This document shows, piece after piece, positions 50,583 through 61,814 of a stretch of DNA of 64,000 nucleotides (its first letter is position 1; each line of letters opens with the position of its first letter). The stretch is from Sphagnum magellanicum (lineage: Eukaryota > Streptophyta > Sphagnopsida > Sphagnales > Sphagnaceae), in contig CM038911.1 of assembly GCA_021904315.1 (NCBI GenBank), positions 2,730,501-2,794,500 of the forward strand. Reading direction: 5' to 3'. The notes under the pieces were generated by a model that was not told the origin of the DNA, searched no databases, and saw nothing but the letters and a program-made list of their open reading frames with translations. The position numbers were made by a program, and so were the translations under genes.

Positions 50583-50611
50583 CATGCCTTGCAGGCATGA
50601 GTTACCACTAG
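50583..50611 (+). mobile_element. Helitron 3' terminus: hairpin plus CTAG
   Basis: CATGCCT-TGC-AGGCATG forms a perfect 7-bp stem at 50583-50599. AGTTACCA and CTAG follow, ending at 50611, with T as the next base. A subterminal hairpin about 8-11 bases before CTRR and insertion before T are the defining 3' end of Helitrons. It lies 340 bases after the helicase stop, in the right orientation. Confidence 0.8.
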
Positions 50612-50781
50612 TAATATTAAAATTTAGCATGCATAAGGTTATTGAAATGTTAATTTCAAAAGCAAAATTGATACAAAATCTTATAAGTTTTTATTTCTGA
50701 AATTAAAAGTTGTGTTTCAAAATCAAAAACTATTTTAGTCAAATTTTAAAAAAAAACAACTTTAGACCCCTCTATTTTCGA

Positions 50782-50835
50782 CAAGTGTAATTCCCTTGTA
50801 ACAACCTCAAGGTTACTACAAGGGAATTACACTTG
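50782..50835. repeat. Perfect 19-bp inverted repeat with 16-base loop
   Basis: The left arm CAAGTGTAATTCCCTTGTA (50782-50800) is the exact reverse complement of 50817-50835. The loop itself can pair further (GTAAC and GTTAC). It lies 170 bases beyond the Helitron 3' end in AT-rich DNA. It could be a foldback transposon remnant, a cruciform-forming site or a small-RNA hairpin; the sequence does not decide. Confidence 0.9.
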
Positions 50836-52620
50836 CCAAATGTAAATTGATGTTAAAATTTTGAGAGAATATTTTACACCTCTTAAACTAAAACCATTTG
50901 AAAATTAAACCAAATCAAATCGTGAATCTTAAAAAAAAACTATTCCATGAATTTTAATTACGACTATTTGTTACACATCATTTTTCCATGTTCTTTTGTT
51001 TGCACACCATTACTTTCATGTATAATATTTTCATACATAATAAACTAGTTTTTCTTCTCACACAGTTTCGCGACGCTAGTTCTGTACTAGAGAGTCAAAG
51101 AAAGAACCACTCGCTTTTTATGTTTTTATTGTGCACATTCTTTGAGTGCGTGTGTAAAGAGAACACTTATCACTTTTTCTTCAAATTCTCGTCAAACTTC
51201 TTGCGCAGTGACGTTGGAGATGGCGTCTTTCATAGGGGCGGATACCTTGTTCTCCTCGTAAGTTCGATCTATGCTTGGATTTCGCTATATTGATGGCTTT
51301 CATTGGCATTTTTATGTGGTTGCTTTTGACGAGCGTTATTGCATTATTGAAGGTAGAAAGCGCAACAAGGGAATATTGTGTTTCAATGTGTCAGGCACAA
51401 TTTCTTTGTGAGTTTCCCACTCCAAAGAATTCACCCCAAAACAAGTTTGATGGGGATTCTCATTGTCTCAAGTTTAATAATTCACATACTAGCTATCCTA
51501 AACACTAACAAGGGAATCTAGATACATTTATTTCTCAAATCCAGGTTTGAAGAGCATTCTCATTGTGTCAATTTCAATCCATTATCACATATTCTCTTGC
51601 ACAATCCAAGTTTGATGAGCACTATCATTGTCTCAATTTCAATGCACTATCACATATTGTCTTGGACAATCCAAGTTTGATGAGCATATCCATCATCACA
51701 TATTGTCTTGGGCAATAACAAGGGAAACTAGATGCATAATCTCTCGAGTTTTTGCAAAAATCTGATTGTCCTTGTGAGTTTCGCACTCACAAATATTCAC
51801 CGAAAAATAAGTTTGATGAATATTGTCATTGTCTCAATGTCAATTCACAAATCACCTCGGACAATAACAAGGGAAACTAGATTTGTTATTTTCCAAAAAC
51901 GAGTTCAATGAGCATTATCATAGTCTCGTTGTCAATTTGTAATCATATACAATCTTTGGACAATACCCAAGGGAAGCTAGATGCAATATCAGGATCCCAC
52001 CTTGAACAATAAACAAGAAAAACTAGACGCATTATCTTATACAATCTTGGACAATAAGAAGGAAAGCAAATGCATTTTTCTTGTTGGTCATACCTCATGC
52101 CCTCAAAACTAGTATCCAATGACAATGTTTGGCTGAGCAACTCACAGATAACTACATTGTCAAATTAACAAGAGGACAGAAAACATCGAGGTTGTTGTCA
52201 CCATTGTCAAAAACAAAGATTTCAAGTTCTTAATTTTGGAAGAAATACGCGCATATTCTTGCATCTGAAGAAAACAGGATGCTTCAGTGTTGTGGAAGGA
52301 TTTGAGGTTATGCACTGACTCTTGATTCCCCCCTATGCAGAGAAAAGTTTCTTATCTTTTCACTGTTGGGTTTTATCATTCTAGGGGATAACAAGTTCAA
52401 TGCTGTGATGGCAGCAGTGATGCATTCATTGCAGACTTTGTAGTCAACAGCATTTGTTTCAAATGACAACAAGGTCAGAAAAAACTTGCAATTGTCATTC
52501 CCGCTGCAGCCATATCTCTAATCCACTTGTACAAGTGGGCAGCTCTGATTAGAGCCCTGGATTCTGCACTTTTGCATCATCTGCGATAGAGTGAAGTAAA
52601 GACAAGAGGGGTCACAGAGA
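50836..52620. repeat. Intergenic DNA with imperfect tandem repetition
   Basis: From about 51380 to 52040, degenerate copies of CAAGTTTGATGAGCATTMTCATTGTCTCAAT, CACATATTGTCTTGGACAAT and AACAAGGGAAACTAGATGCAT alternate with irregular spacing (about 60-130 bp). No gene is supported in the rest, including the open frames at 50988-51508. Confidence 0.6.
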
Positions 52621-52727
52621 TGTCAGGCATTGGAGGAGAAAGGGATGGTCAGAATGGCAACCTACATCTACTCACATTACCCCTGTTGCCCTGCAAAAGT
52701 TCATCACCTTGTCAAAGTTCTCATTAT

Positions 52728-54334
52728 TTATCCACTGCCAGTGGCAGCATTGCTACCATCCCTGTTCTCTTCTCTTACAAAGTCTTGCATCAGCATTTGC
52801 TGCCGTTGACTAATATTCTTGCAAAATTGCCAAACAATTTTGGGGGGAGGGGGTTCAGCTTGTCGTTGTGGAGAGTTTGTGAAGAGCTAAAGACCAGGCA
52901 ACAGCCACTACAAAGACGACAACAACAACAACAGCAACAACAAAAACAAACAATGGTGGAAAAGAAATCAGGGCTTTCAGAGCTTTAAGTCTCCAGGAAG
53001 AAAGTGCAAAACGTACATAGGTATGATGACATTAATGTGCACATATTGATCACCATATTGATTCAAGTCTAGCATTTTAATACCTGCAGCATTGTGATAA
53101 CTGTAAGTTCTTGACAAAACCTTACCCTCAAACCCTTCACTGATTCACATAAAAACTCAGAAACAAAGGATACACGACTTGAAAAACTTTCTAACTTTCA
53201 TGACAATGCATAGGACCAAATTCAGATTCTTGTTCAAGAAAATTGAATGGGTGTATGATCATCATCACCTTTGCCTCTCATTACTTGCATTTGGCCAGGT
53301 TGTGTGCCTGGCCGAATCTGCAAAAAGGTAACATAAAAAATCAACAATCCATTTGAATGCAAGACTGTCTGTATTTTGACCATTACAGGAACCACACTAT
53401 TTATTACCCCAATCCCACCAGACAACAATAGAGAGAAGAAGAAAGATGTGAAACAGAGTGTTTTAAGACTCAAATTTCTCAATTGTTCAATGATGAAACT
53501 CAAAAAGATTTATGAGGCATGGAAAGGAGCGGTGCTGCTGACCTTGAGCACAACATCGCCTGTTAAAGTGAGAACTTGAACTTGACCACCCAATACAGCC
53601 TGTGAACATTCACAATTCAACAAACTACTGTCATCTACAATTGCACTAAAAAAGTACCCATGAAATTGCAGAGAAAATCAAAAGATGCAAATCATGATTG
53701 TTTGCTACACTATTGCATCATTTTTGTTAGAATGGGATTGTTGCATATGAGAGTAAACCCAATCAGTTCTACCCACATTGTAATTCATTTTCCAGTGGTT
53801 ATTATTCTCTGCTTGAGATATTTTGATTTGTTAGAGTCATACTTACATCTGGAGTGGAGCATTCCCAAGTGCAAGGGCAAGTAGCCTTTACCTGCGAGAT
53901 ACTGATGGGGACATCAACATGAACATCTACTCCTTCTCTTCGGAAAATCCGGTCATTCAGCACCTGTGTTAGGAAGAGCACCACACCTCAAGAGGTTCAA
54001 TTCAACTATGCCAAATATTCTTGCCCAACATCATCATTCCCTATTTCTTGAACTAAAGCTGTAAATTTTTCAGTTTCACCAGCAAAGGCAGCTTTTGATG
54101 GGATCCAGATTATGTCCATGCATCTCTCAACTTGCTGGTAGAGAAGCAGAGGCCAGATCTGATTTTGAAGTTTGGACCCTCATTTTTGCTGCTTCTTTTT
54201 AGAGGAAAGCCAACACATGATTGATCCTAAAGCATCTAATGAGCAAGAAGAGAGTTGGCTAACCTGTACTCTAATTATAAGATTCTCTTGTCCATCTCCT
54301 CCCCTGACTCGGAAAGTAACACCAGTTTCCACCC
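52728..54334 (-). CDS. DnaJ (HSP40) protein, C-terminal exons only, mitochondrial/GFA2-like type
   Basis: Six exons in reading order: 54334-54264, 53963-53892, 53599-53543, 53317-53269, 53083-53013 and 52817-52728. Phases agree throughout. They encode VETGVTFRVRGGDGQENLII, RREGVDVHVDVPISISQ, AVLGGQVQVLTLTGDVVLK, IRPGTQPGQMQVMRGKG, YGDQYVHINV and ISQRQQMLMQDFVREE before TAA. This is the DnaJ C-terminal substrate-binding domain. The TLTGDVVLK.RPGTQPGQ pattern is typical of bacterial and mitochondrial type I DnaJ. The exons for the J domain and CXXCXGXG zinc finger should precede 54334, but none is found before the oppositely oriented DPM3 gene at 55050. This is therefore either a 5'-truncated copy or a chimeric gene. 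The exons show no internal stop. HSP40 proteins deliver substrates to HSP70. Confidence 0.85.
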
Positions 54335-55049
54335 CTGCTTACAGAACCACCCCTGATTGGTTAATTCCCCACGTTATTGGAACCCATGTTTGATTGCCAT
54401 GCTGATCTGATGTCTGGATTCATCAGCCCACAAAAGCACTACACATGAACAGATTGTTCAATGGATTCTCATAAAGTATAGTACTGTCACTGTTACCATA
54501 CCACTTTTTCAAAAAATTAATTATTTTCACATGCATCTACCAATTGCGGCTATCAAACCATTTTTTTCAAAAAATTAATTATTTTCACAAACGTCTACCA
54601 GTTAACAATTGTTGGTAGACTATGCCACAAACATGTGACAAAGTTGTCAAGGTACCACTATATTTTCTAGTGATTTATCACCATTTTTCCTATTTAAAAA
54701 AAACCATGGCTACCAATACAAAAGGAAAGTATGGTGTGAAATTTTTTAAATCATTGTAAAGTAGCAACAAACTTATGGGATGGGTCAGAAAACATTTGAT
54801 GATGCCCAATTTCGTGGCAGTCATGATCTCTTCAGGACACTCACTGTATCCTGCTCCATTTGAAGATGCTGGGATACGCAATCGTCACAACTTTGATCCC
54901 CAGACGAGACTCTACCGCAATTAGCAAGCCTAACTGCACTATTCATTCATTTCATTAAGCGCACTAACAAGAAGAGGAGGACAAGAAGACCGTGAAGCAG
55001 AGAAGAAGAGGACGCGATCGAACGAGAGAGACAGAGACAGACAGGGGAG
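54335..55049. other. Intergenic region between DnaJ exons and DPM3
   Basis: It holds a short direct duplication (TTTTTCAAAAAATTAATTATTTTCACA at about 54505 and 54563, each followed by a TCTACCA block) and the promoter of DPM3. GC-rich GAGA-type leader sequence with AGAGACAGAGACAGACAG precedes the ATG at 55050. No TATA box is clear. No J-domain exon was found. Confidence 0.55.
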
Positions 55050-56760
55050 ATGAAGCAGGTTTGGAAGTGGGGAAGCATTGCATCTGCCGCTAGCTTGCTC
55101 TGGCTAGCCCTGCTTCTGGCGCCTGGTCTTCCTTCATCCTTGACTCTCTTGCTTCCTTATGTAAGATTTGCTTGTCCTTCTTCCTGATCTTCGACTTCCT
55201 TATCTTCCTTTTCCACTTTTCTTTCCTCTTCTTCGCGATTCCATCTTCATCATCCTTCTCTTCTACTTTTCTCTTGTAAGGTATTCCTCTTGTTCTTCGT
55301 GAGCTTCATCTTCCTCTTCTACTTCGCCTCTCTTTGGCCATAGGGTATCGGTTACTGTTGTTGTTGTTGTTCTTCTTCTTCTTCGTGGCCTTCGTCTTCC
55401 TCATCTTCGTCTTCTCTTATTTCTGGGCATAAGCTTTTTCGAGATCTTCATCATAGTCATCTACTTCTCCTCTCTCTATGCATTTTGCGAATGGATTGAT
55501 TGCTATTGAAAAGGCCTTGAGGGTTACTAAGTCCTTCCAAACTCCATCTGATAGGACTTCTTTGCTCATCACATGCTTTTTTTCTCTAGGACGTCAAAAA
55601 ACTACTCAGAAAGGATTATGAAACCAGGTGAGATGATGGAAAAAAGGGAGAAGCCAGAGATAGAAGATGTGACTCTTTTGTCTGATTCTTCTGCAGCTGC
55701 CGGTGTATTCAATAGTGGCACTTGGATGCTATGGCTTGGCTATGTTGGGCTATGGCATGATGGTGTTTCCAACTTGCCCTGAGGAGGCCCTGTTACTTCA
55801 AAAGGTTTGTAGTCTATGTGGACATCCCCTCCCCTCCCCTCTCCTCTCCTCTTGGTTGACTGTCAATTCACTGTTTTCAGATGTGTGTCCTTGCTTTAAC
55901 AAAAGCAGCAAAAAGAAGATGACACTGACATCTAACCTTGATACTATAGACTCATAGACTTGCATCTTCACAGGTTTGATGAAGGTATGATGAAGACATC
56001 ATTCTTGTCTTCCAATGGCATATTGAAGACAAGAATTGGTTCAATACTTTGCAATTGTATGATGAAGGCAGGAATGCCTCATACTTTGCAATTCTATGAT
56101 GAAGGCAAGAATGTCTGACACTTTGTGAGCAACACTCATAAGGTTTATGATTGCCCTCAAATCTTGTCATGCCAGTTTTGGTGTTGCTGGAATGCATTGC
56201 AGGAGTTTACCTTCAAAGTGTTATTGTGGAGTGTTTTCTTCAATTTCATAGATTTGCAACTACATGAAGGTAGGATGATGGCCATAGCTTTTGTTGGCAG
56301 TGGAAACTAAGTGCTCCACTCCATGCGGGCCATCATCTCAAGTTTCCACCTCCAATGACTTTCTATAACCTTAGGGCTAACACCATTGTAAGTGGGCATT
56401 GATAAAACAAGCTAGTAGCATCAGAAAACTGTGAAAGCATATGGCTACCTTGCAAAGTGGTTGCATATTCAGATCAATACCAGATCAGGCTACTGATGGG
56501 AACAGACCCAGTCATAGCAGCTCATCACTGCTATTCATACTAAGGTTGAAGTCTGACACTTCATGATTGACTAGGTTATGACCACGATCATTACCTTCAA
56601 ATTGGTTTTATGAGATTTCTCTGCAACCTCATAGATATGAAATGAAGAAACCTAGGTCTATGTAACTTATCAGTTGTCTGGCTTGTGGATGCAGGATATT
56701 GCAGCAGCCAAGGAGTTTTACAGGGAACATGGTCTTGACCTCAGTGCACCTTCCGATTGA
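55050..56760 (+). CDS. DPMS3: Dolichol-phosphate mannose synthase subunit 3
   Basis: Three exons: 55050-55160, 55697-55804 and 56695-56760, all phase 0, with GT..AG introns. Total 285 bp gives 94 residues, the usual length for DPM3. The N-terminus has a membrane segment (ASLLWLALLLA). Exon 2 gives a second one (YSIVALGCYGLAMLGYGMMV) and the family hallmark FPTCPEEALLLQK. Exon 3 gives DIAAAKEFYREHGLDLSAPS before TGA. DPM3 is a small ER membrane protein that anchors and stabilises the catalytic subunit DPM1. The complex makes dolichol-P-mannose from GDP-mannose for N-glycans, GPI anchors and mannosylation. The gene looks intact. It is head-to-head with the DnaJ exons. Confidence 0.96.
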
Positions 56761-58041
56761 CATTTTCTCTCTCTGACTGCAGTGATGTACACCGATCTCA
56801 CATGAAGTTTTGTCCACAAGAGTGTATTGGCAACAGAATTGACGTAAGTCACATCGATTGCCACTCAAGCATTTTAGTTTTGAACAATGTACTTATAGAA
56901 TGTGGCTGAAATCAGCTGTCACATCCAAGGGGTATGTCAAAATTCCATTGTTGAATACTGAAGATGTTCATTCAAACTATCTGCATCCTTGAAGTTGTGC
57001 CAGCTGCTTTCTGGAGGCTTAAACATGGGAAAATTCAAATGTAGTGTCATTCAGCTGAATATGAAGTTTTGAACAAATAGAACAATCTGCAATGCTTTTG
57101 TACACTTGAAACTAGCATGTTATTAGATACATCACAGGAATCTGGGGTAATATGTTTCTGTACTCAAGACTGTTGTGACAATGGAACTACTTGGATCTTC
57201 ATCTTTCACGAATGTGAGAATTGTACATGCCTGTGTTGACAGAAAATCAGATGATACAACTTCCCAGTACTGTAATGAAAATTTGTGTTCTGAAATCTGC
57301 ATCCAAAAACCCAATGAACATCAGCTTGCCAGGTTCATAGCTTTCAATCTACAATCTAAAGATTTGACATTAGTAATGGCTTTTGAAATGGTGAGGAGTG
57401 TACCTCAACATGAGCAAGATGCACAATCAAGCTCAAGAGTGCTTTATCTGAAAACTGGTCATATATACAACTCTACACAGACACATCGTGGAGACAGATT
57501 CCGAGGTTTGGGATCTATTTGAGTTTGCATGAAAAACAGCTTTGGATTGCAGATCATTCCAGTGCAGTGCATCCAGTCATGCTAATGCTGCAATACCAAA
57601 TTGTGCAGCACCATCAAGTGGAAGCAGTTGCATTGATAGGTAATTCCAGTTTCACAGGCTGTGGAGCTCAATTGTAGGATGTTTAAGCGCTGGATGTAGT
57701 GAAAAAAGGTTCAAATGATGCTCAAAGGTCTAAAAGGCTCTATGTTTTCCTTGGTTTTGTTGTGTTCCTGAGACAGCAAACAAAAGTTTGCAAAACCATC
57801 AAGCTTCCATTATGTGAATTTCCAAAGTGATCACTGAAGTATCAAGCCATTGTAGCATAAACCAAAGTAGCAAGGTATCAAGCTTTTTCAATAAACCTCA
57901 AAGAAGGAGAAAGGTTGGGAAGACACGGTGAATGTGCTGTTTGGTATGACTTCCATTTAGGAAAGAAGCCATTTTGATCCAAGGACTAGGGTTTTAGAGC
58001 TTGCCTTCTTGATGAAAATTGAGAACGTGAGAAGCTAATGT
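56761..58041. other. Intergenic DNA between converging DPM3 and FAD-oxidoreductase genes
   Basis: This holds the 3' UTRs of both genes. The 115-codon plus-strand frame at 57175-57522 shows no motif and is not called. No RNA gene or repeat is evident. Confidence 0.45.
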
Positions 58042-59229
58042 TCAAACAGCAATCACTCTACAATCTGCAAGAAGTGCTTGCACAGCTCGCCTTCCTGAAA
58101 CCAAAGCTCCATCAAAAGTGGAAGAATCTCGGTGATCACCACATACATATACTCCTTGATCCAACCGAGGCTGCTTCTGAAGGTTTGTGGGAGGAGTTTG
58201 ATCAGGTTGTGCATTTGCAATTCTGTATGTCCTCAAATGTTGCCAGGAGTCGACAACAGCTGCCCCAAACCAGCTGTGGAGCTCCTTGCGAACTTGCTGC
58301 TCCAATTCGGAATCTGAATAGTTGGAATACAACTGGCCAACAAGAGAGATTGACACAAGAGTCTTGCCTGGAGGTGCGTAAGATGGTGCAACAGTTGAAG
58401 GGAAAAACATGTTGTTTACAATCCCTTCCTTTGATCCATTGAGAAGCAGAACAGGCTCATTGATAGGAGTCGAATCTGCTGCGAAGTACAAGCAAACTGT
58501 ACTCCTCGGAGGTTTTGTGATGGAAGATGAAGAAGATGACGATGCTGCTGCTGCTGATGATGATGATGGTGATGATGCCGATGTATCCGTGATCCTGCTT
58601 CCCAGGAGTCTTGCTGCCTCTGGACCTTCTGTAGCAATGAGCATGCCATACTTGGCACGAAAGACTTTCCCATTCTGTAATGCAGCACTGCGAAGGATGC
58701 CATCTTCAATCAATTCTGCAACTCTTGAGTTCAGCAGAATTGATCCTGCAGGAAGCTGATCTGCGAGTTGCTGAGGAATTGCACCAATGCCAGCAGCTGG
58801 GAGCGTGTTGGAGCCCAATGCAAGACACTTGAAAACAAACTCAAACAGTCGAGAAGTGGTTTGCAGCTCCCTGTCGAAGAAGATACCACCGAAGAAAGGA
58901 CGAAAGAAGCGATCCACCATCTGCTGTGAGAATCCCTCTTTCCCAAGTCTCTCCAGAATCGTCGTCTCTTCTGAAGACAACAAGATTGCACTGATGGGTT
59001 TCAAAGAAGTTCGCAGTCTGACAATTCCCACCAGCACCTTGTCCATGGCCGAGCCGATGGGATTCCCCAGAGATGCTACCCCATCTGTGAAATGCCGAAA
59101 CGGATCTGCAACTCGATGAAACTCTCCGTCAAGCCATACCAAAGCTCCGGCATAAAACTCCTTGAGGTCAAGAGCTGCATAGTCTAGAACCTCGGACGCT
59201 TCGGGGTACGCGGAAAGATCTGGAAACCC
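58042..59229 (-). CDS. FAD-dependent oxidoreductase (flavin amine-oxidase family), C-terminal exon, plastid type
   Basis: A 395-codon exon, open from a splice acceptor (CGATAG before GGGTTTCC, 59229) to the stop at 58042. It begins GFPDLSAYPEASEVLDYAAL and contains EFHRVADPFRHF, LGNPIGSAMDKVLVGIVRLR, RFFRPFFGGIFFDRELQTTS, LFEFVFKCLALG and IGAIPQQLADQLP. It ends with YVCGDHRDSSTFDGALVSGR. This is the plant/cyanobacterial family of FAD/NAD(P)-binding oxidoreductases related to phytoene desaturase and protoporphyrinogen oxidase (Arabidopsis At3g09580 type, from memory). The substrate is unknown to me. A Ser/Ala-rich insertion of about 25 residues (near 58600-58530) is unusual. The N-terminal GxGxxG exon(s) and transit peptide should lie beyond 59229, but none is seen to the window end, so the first intron exceeds 4 kb or the gene is truncated. 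Confidence 0.88.
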   Translation of the reverse strand, partial: GFPDLSAYPEASEVLDYAALDLKEFYAGALVWLDGEFHRVADPFRHFTDGVASLGNPIGSAMDKVLVGIVRLRTSLKPISAILLSSEETTILERLGKEGFSQQMVDRFFRPFFGGIFFDRELQTTSRLFEFVFKCLALGSNTLPAAGIGAIPQQLADQLPAGSILLNSRVAELIEDGILRSAALQNGKVFRAKYGMLIATEGPEAARLLGSRITDTSASSPSSSSAAAASSSSSSSITKPPRSTVCLYFAADSTPINEPVLLLNGSKEGIVNNMFFPSTVAPSYAPPGKTLVSISLVGQLYSNYSDSELEQQVRKELHSWFGAAVVDSWQHLRTYRIANAQPDQTPPTNLQKQPRLDQGVYVCGDHRDSSTFDGALVSGRRAVQALLADCRVIAV

Positions 59230-59993
59230 CTATCGAGCCAATGGAAGTTTATGGAAATCCTTATTTATAATCAATGGTTCCCTCATGCTTCATAAACCAA
59301 TGGGAATCGAAAATGATTTGACTCTTCAATAATGTTTTAAATGAAAATTTTTGTGCTAAATGATGCTTTTCAATGGAGTTTAAGATGAAAGTTTTTATGC
59401 CCAATGGAACACTAAGAGAGTTCCATCTTCCAATCAAATAAAATGATAATTTTTATGATCAATACAATTGAAGGACTCATCCTTTTCTTTATCTTAGATA
59501 TTTTGATGAGATTCTTGAATTCGATCCTTATCCATTTTGTCCGTTTAACTTTCACATCCTACTTCTTCATCTTAATTATTTCAAGTAATTAACTATTACA
59601 ATAATTTATTAGTAGTAATAAATAAACATCTTGAGTTCCTACTTGACTAAATTAACTCAATGATAATAATAACATTCCTGCCTAGCATTTACTTTTTTGA
59701 TATCCCCTAGTTATTGTTTACCATGAACTAATTAATTGTGTAGTACATAGTAAATTATAATAAAAAATTTCCATCACAAGAACCCCCATGTATTTTTATA
59801 TCCACCGTCAAAATTAAAATTTGATGAATCCATTAGAATTAGAATGTCCGAGCTTTCATGAAGTTCACCATCGTTGCCACACATTACGCCTACCCTAATT
59901 TGTTAAATAAAAACATCAAACCCCTCTGAATGCAAGTACCAAATTGTTTCAACTACCCCTTTGGTTTTTGTTGACCTAGGTGAATATTCAGTC
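59230..59993. other. AT-rich DNA upstream of the FAD-oxidoreductase exon
   Basis: Probably intron of the oxidoreductase gene. I see no exon encoding a Rossmann GxGxxG motif on the minus strand and no other feature. Confidence 0.4.
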
Positions 59994-60850
59994 ATGGTGG
60001 ATGATGTTGTTATGCGTTCGAATCCTCTAATTGCACCCATGGAAGAGGAAAAACTTGAAGAAACACCGCTTAATGTGAATGTCTCCCAACAATCACGCGA
60101 CAAAGATTTGTTCAAAAGAGTGGTGCGCACTTAAGTCGATCGTTCGACATGGGATCATCGATTATCTCCTAACCCACATGCTTTAGTGATCTACTTAGAA
60201 TTTGTTCCCGTTTGTGCAGCTACGCCAGAAAAGGTTTGAAGAGTGTCAATGTGAAGATGACGATGTTCGTCTTTATTATCAAACTTGGGTTCTCGGTGAT
60301 GACCATTATTTTTGGCTACAAAGCCCAATCAACCCCTTTTCCATGGAGCGTCGAACCTAATACTTAGCTCGCACCATTCGTCGCATTCTAGATTTCCTAT
60401 AATTTTGATTTATCCCTTCTAAGTTGTTTACTAAATTGTAATTCACTTAAGGCTACTCAGGCAGAAATGCTAGGATTTAAATTCAATTTCGATTTTATTT
60501 AAGGACCTAATAGAAATGAAGATTGAATAAAGGTTTAGTGCCCAAAAATTATTCTAAAAAAATAATTTAATATTATCATAACAAAATGTTAATGTTAACC
60601 ATGGGTTTGAAAATTGTTTTATCTTTATTAGACCTTTCATTGACACTTCTTCAATTACTTCATGAATCTCAACATCCTTGCTACTCATTATATACTAGAA
60701 CAAAACCAATGTTTTATTGAACACCATGAATTTTTGTGTCTACTTCCACCCCCAACCTTCTAAAGATCTCTCACCTCTAATTATGCAATTGAGGTCCTAA
60801 AACTAAGGTTATTAACTTTTTATTGAAAAAATGAACTAACTTAACACCTC
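59994..60850 (+). repeat. Small-ORF repeat family, copy 2
   Basis: From the ATG at 59994 the remains of a ~137-codon frame (stops plus one single-base shift) include RSTWDHRLSPNPHALVIYLE and YLARTIRRILDFL, aligned to copy 1 at 47506. The 3' block TTGAACACCATGAATTTTTG...CACCCCCAACC, then CTAATTATGCAA (60715-60790), is also shared with copy 1. Matching start, end and downstream sequence show a common element. Confidence 0.75.
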
Positions 60851-61814
60851 TCCAACACTTCCGTCGGCAGAACAAATTCATGCAAAATGATGCCAATCAT
60901 CTCCTTGTGGTGAATGAACATGGAATCTTCACAGATCTCTTTAAAATCATCAAAAAACATATAGTTTCCCTTGTTTTGCGCTTCAAGCGACGTTGTAATC
61001 CCGAGCCCTATTACTTTTCGCACCAAGTTAAGGACACTATGCCCCCAACACAAAATTGTCGAATTATCCAAACACTGTCGTCAAGACCCCAATGTTTGGT
61101 AAAACACAATTTGGTGTTCCTACAAGCAATCCACATTCGATCAAATAAGATGCGCTCACAAGCGAATTTCAAATCAAAAACCTCTCGGTTGACGTTCAAG
61201 ATGGGCACATGATTATAAAGAGGTGCTCACCAATCCGGAGGTTCTTTCACCATCACAACTTTGCAGGACAATTCATCCGGCGTTTGGAACGCATCTCGGT
61301 CTCTTGTCACCAATGGTTAGGGCTCCTCCCACAACATAAGCGCCAGGGGTTGTGGACCCTGGCAAGGAACAACATCAATACACGTGGAAGAGACCACTCG
61401 GACAGACAACGGATCAAAATTTAAAACATGGGTTCAAAAACAAGCCTCACCTGCAATGCGGCCCGCAACTCCGTCAAAACTTGCCTCTTTTATGACCGTT
61501 TGAAATGACGGTGTTTTGAAATCCTTCTAACTTGTTGGGTGTCAACCGTGCAAAGGCCTCCAGCAGAGTGCGATGGACGAGTCCAGAGTTATGTTGTTTG
61601 AAGTTTGTGCTTGGCCTAAGAATCCAGGCACATATTTCACATTAGTGTCCCTGGGCAACCACTAAATCCATGGCATCGGCCGTTTCGAAACCATCAACGG
61701 CAAAGCGGAGGAGAACGACTTCACCATCACAACTTCCCCGCCGGCTCCATCAGTTCCCAATAGCGGGTGAAGAAGGCGGGTGACGAGCACCATGCTGCAG
61801 TCCAAGTTTCAACC
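60851..61814. other. GC-richer spacer between repeat copies 2 and 3
   Basis: About 960 bases, less AT-rich than the surroundings, with short coding-like frames near 60880-61210 and 61209-61424 that match no family I recognise. If copies 2 and 3 are LTRs of one element, this would be its internal region. A primer-binding site was not identified. Confidence 0.35.

Larger units (their letters stand above)
39850..50611 (+). mobile_element. Decayed Helitron with nested insertions
   Basis: RepHel protein remnants lie in order on the plus strand: an Arg/Gln-rich N-terminus (40430-40620), a Helitron-like N domain (40618-41335 and 42646-43880), and a PIF1-type helicase (48545-50272). A terminal hairpin and CTAG followed by T end at 50611, the canonical Helitron 3' end inserted before T. 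Internal order is broken by a solo-LTR-like repeat at 41439-42300 and by a Ty3/gypsy gag fragment with further repeats from about 43950 to 48480. The 5' end (TC...) was not pinned down. The 39850 boundary is set by the composition change only. Confidence 0.85.

Noticed and set aside
51275..51508. 77-codon open frame with hydrophobic start
   Set aside because: It overlaps imperfect tandem repetition and has no splice or family support.
57175..57522. 115-codon plus-strand open frame between DPM3 and the FAD oxidoreductase
   Set aside because: No recognisable domain, no splice context, and it lies in presumed 3' UTR or intergenic DNA.
58409..59119. Plus-strand open frames opposite the FAD oxidoreductase
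   Set aside because: Antisense shadows of a clear coding exon.
60880..61424. Two plus-strand frames between the small-ORF repeats
   Set aside because: No motif, no zinc knuckle or protease signature. I could not support a gag call.
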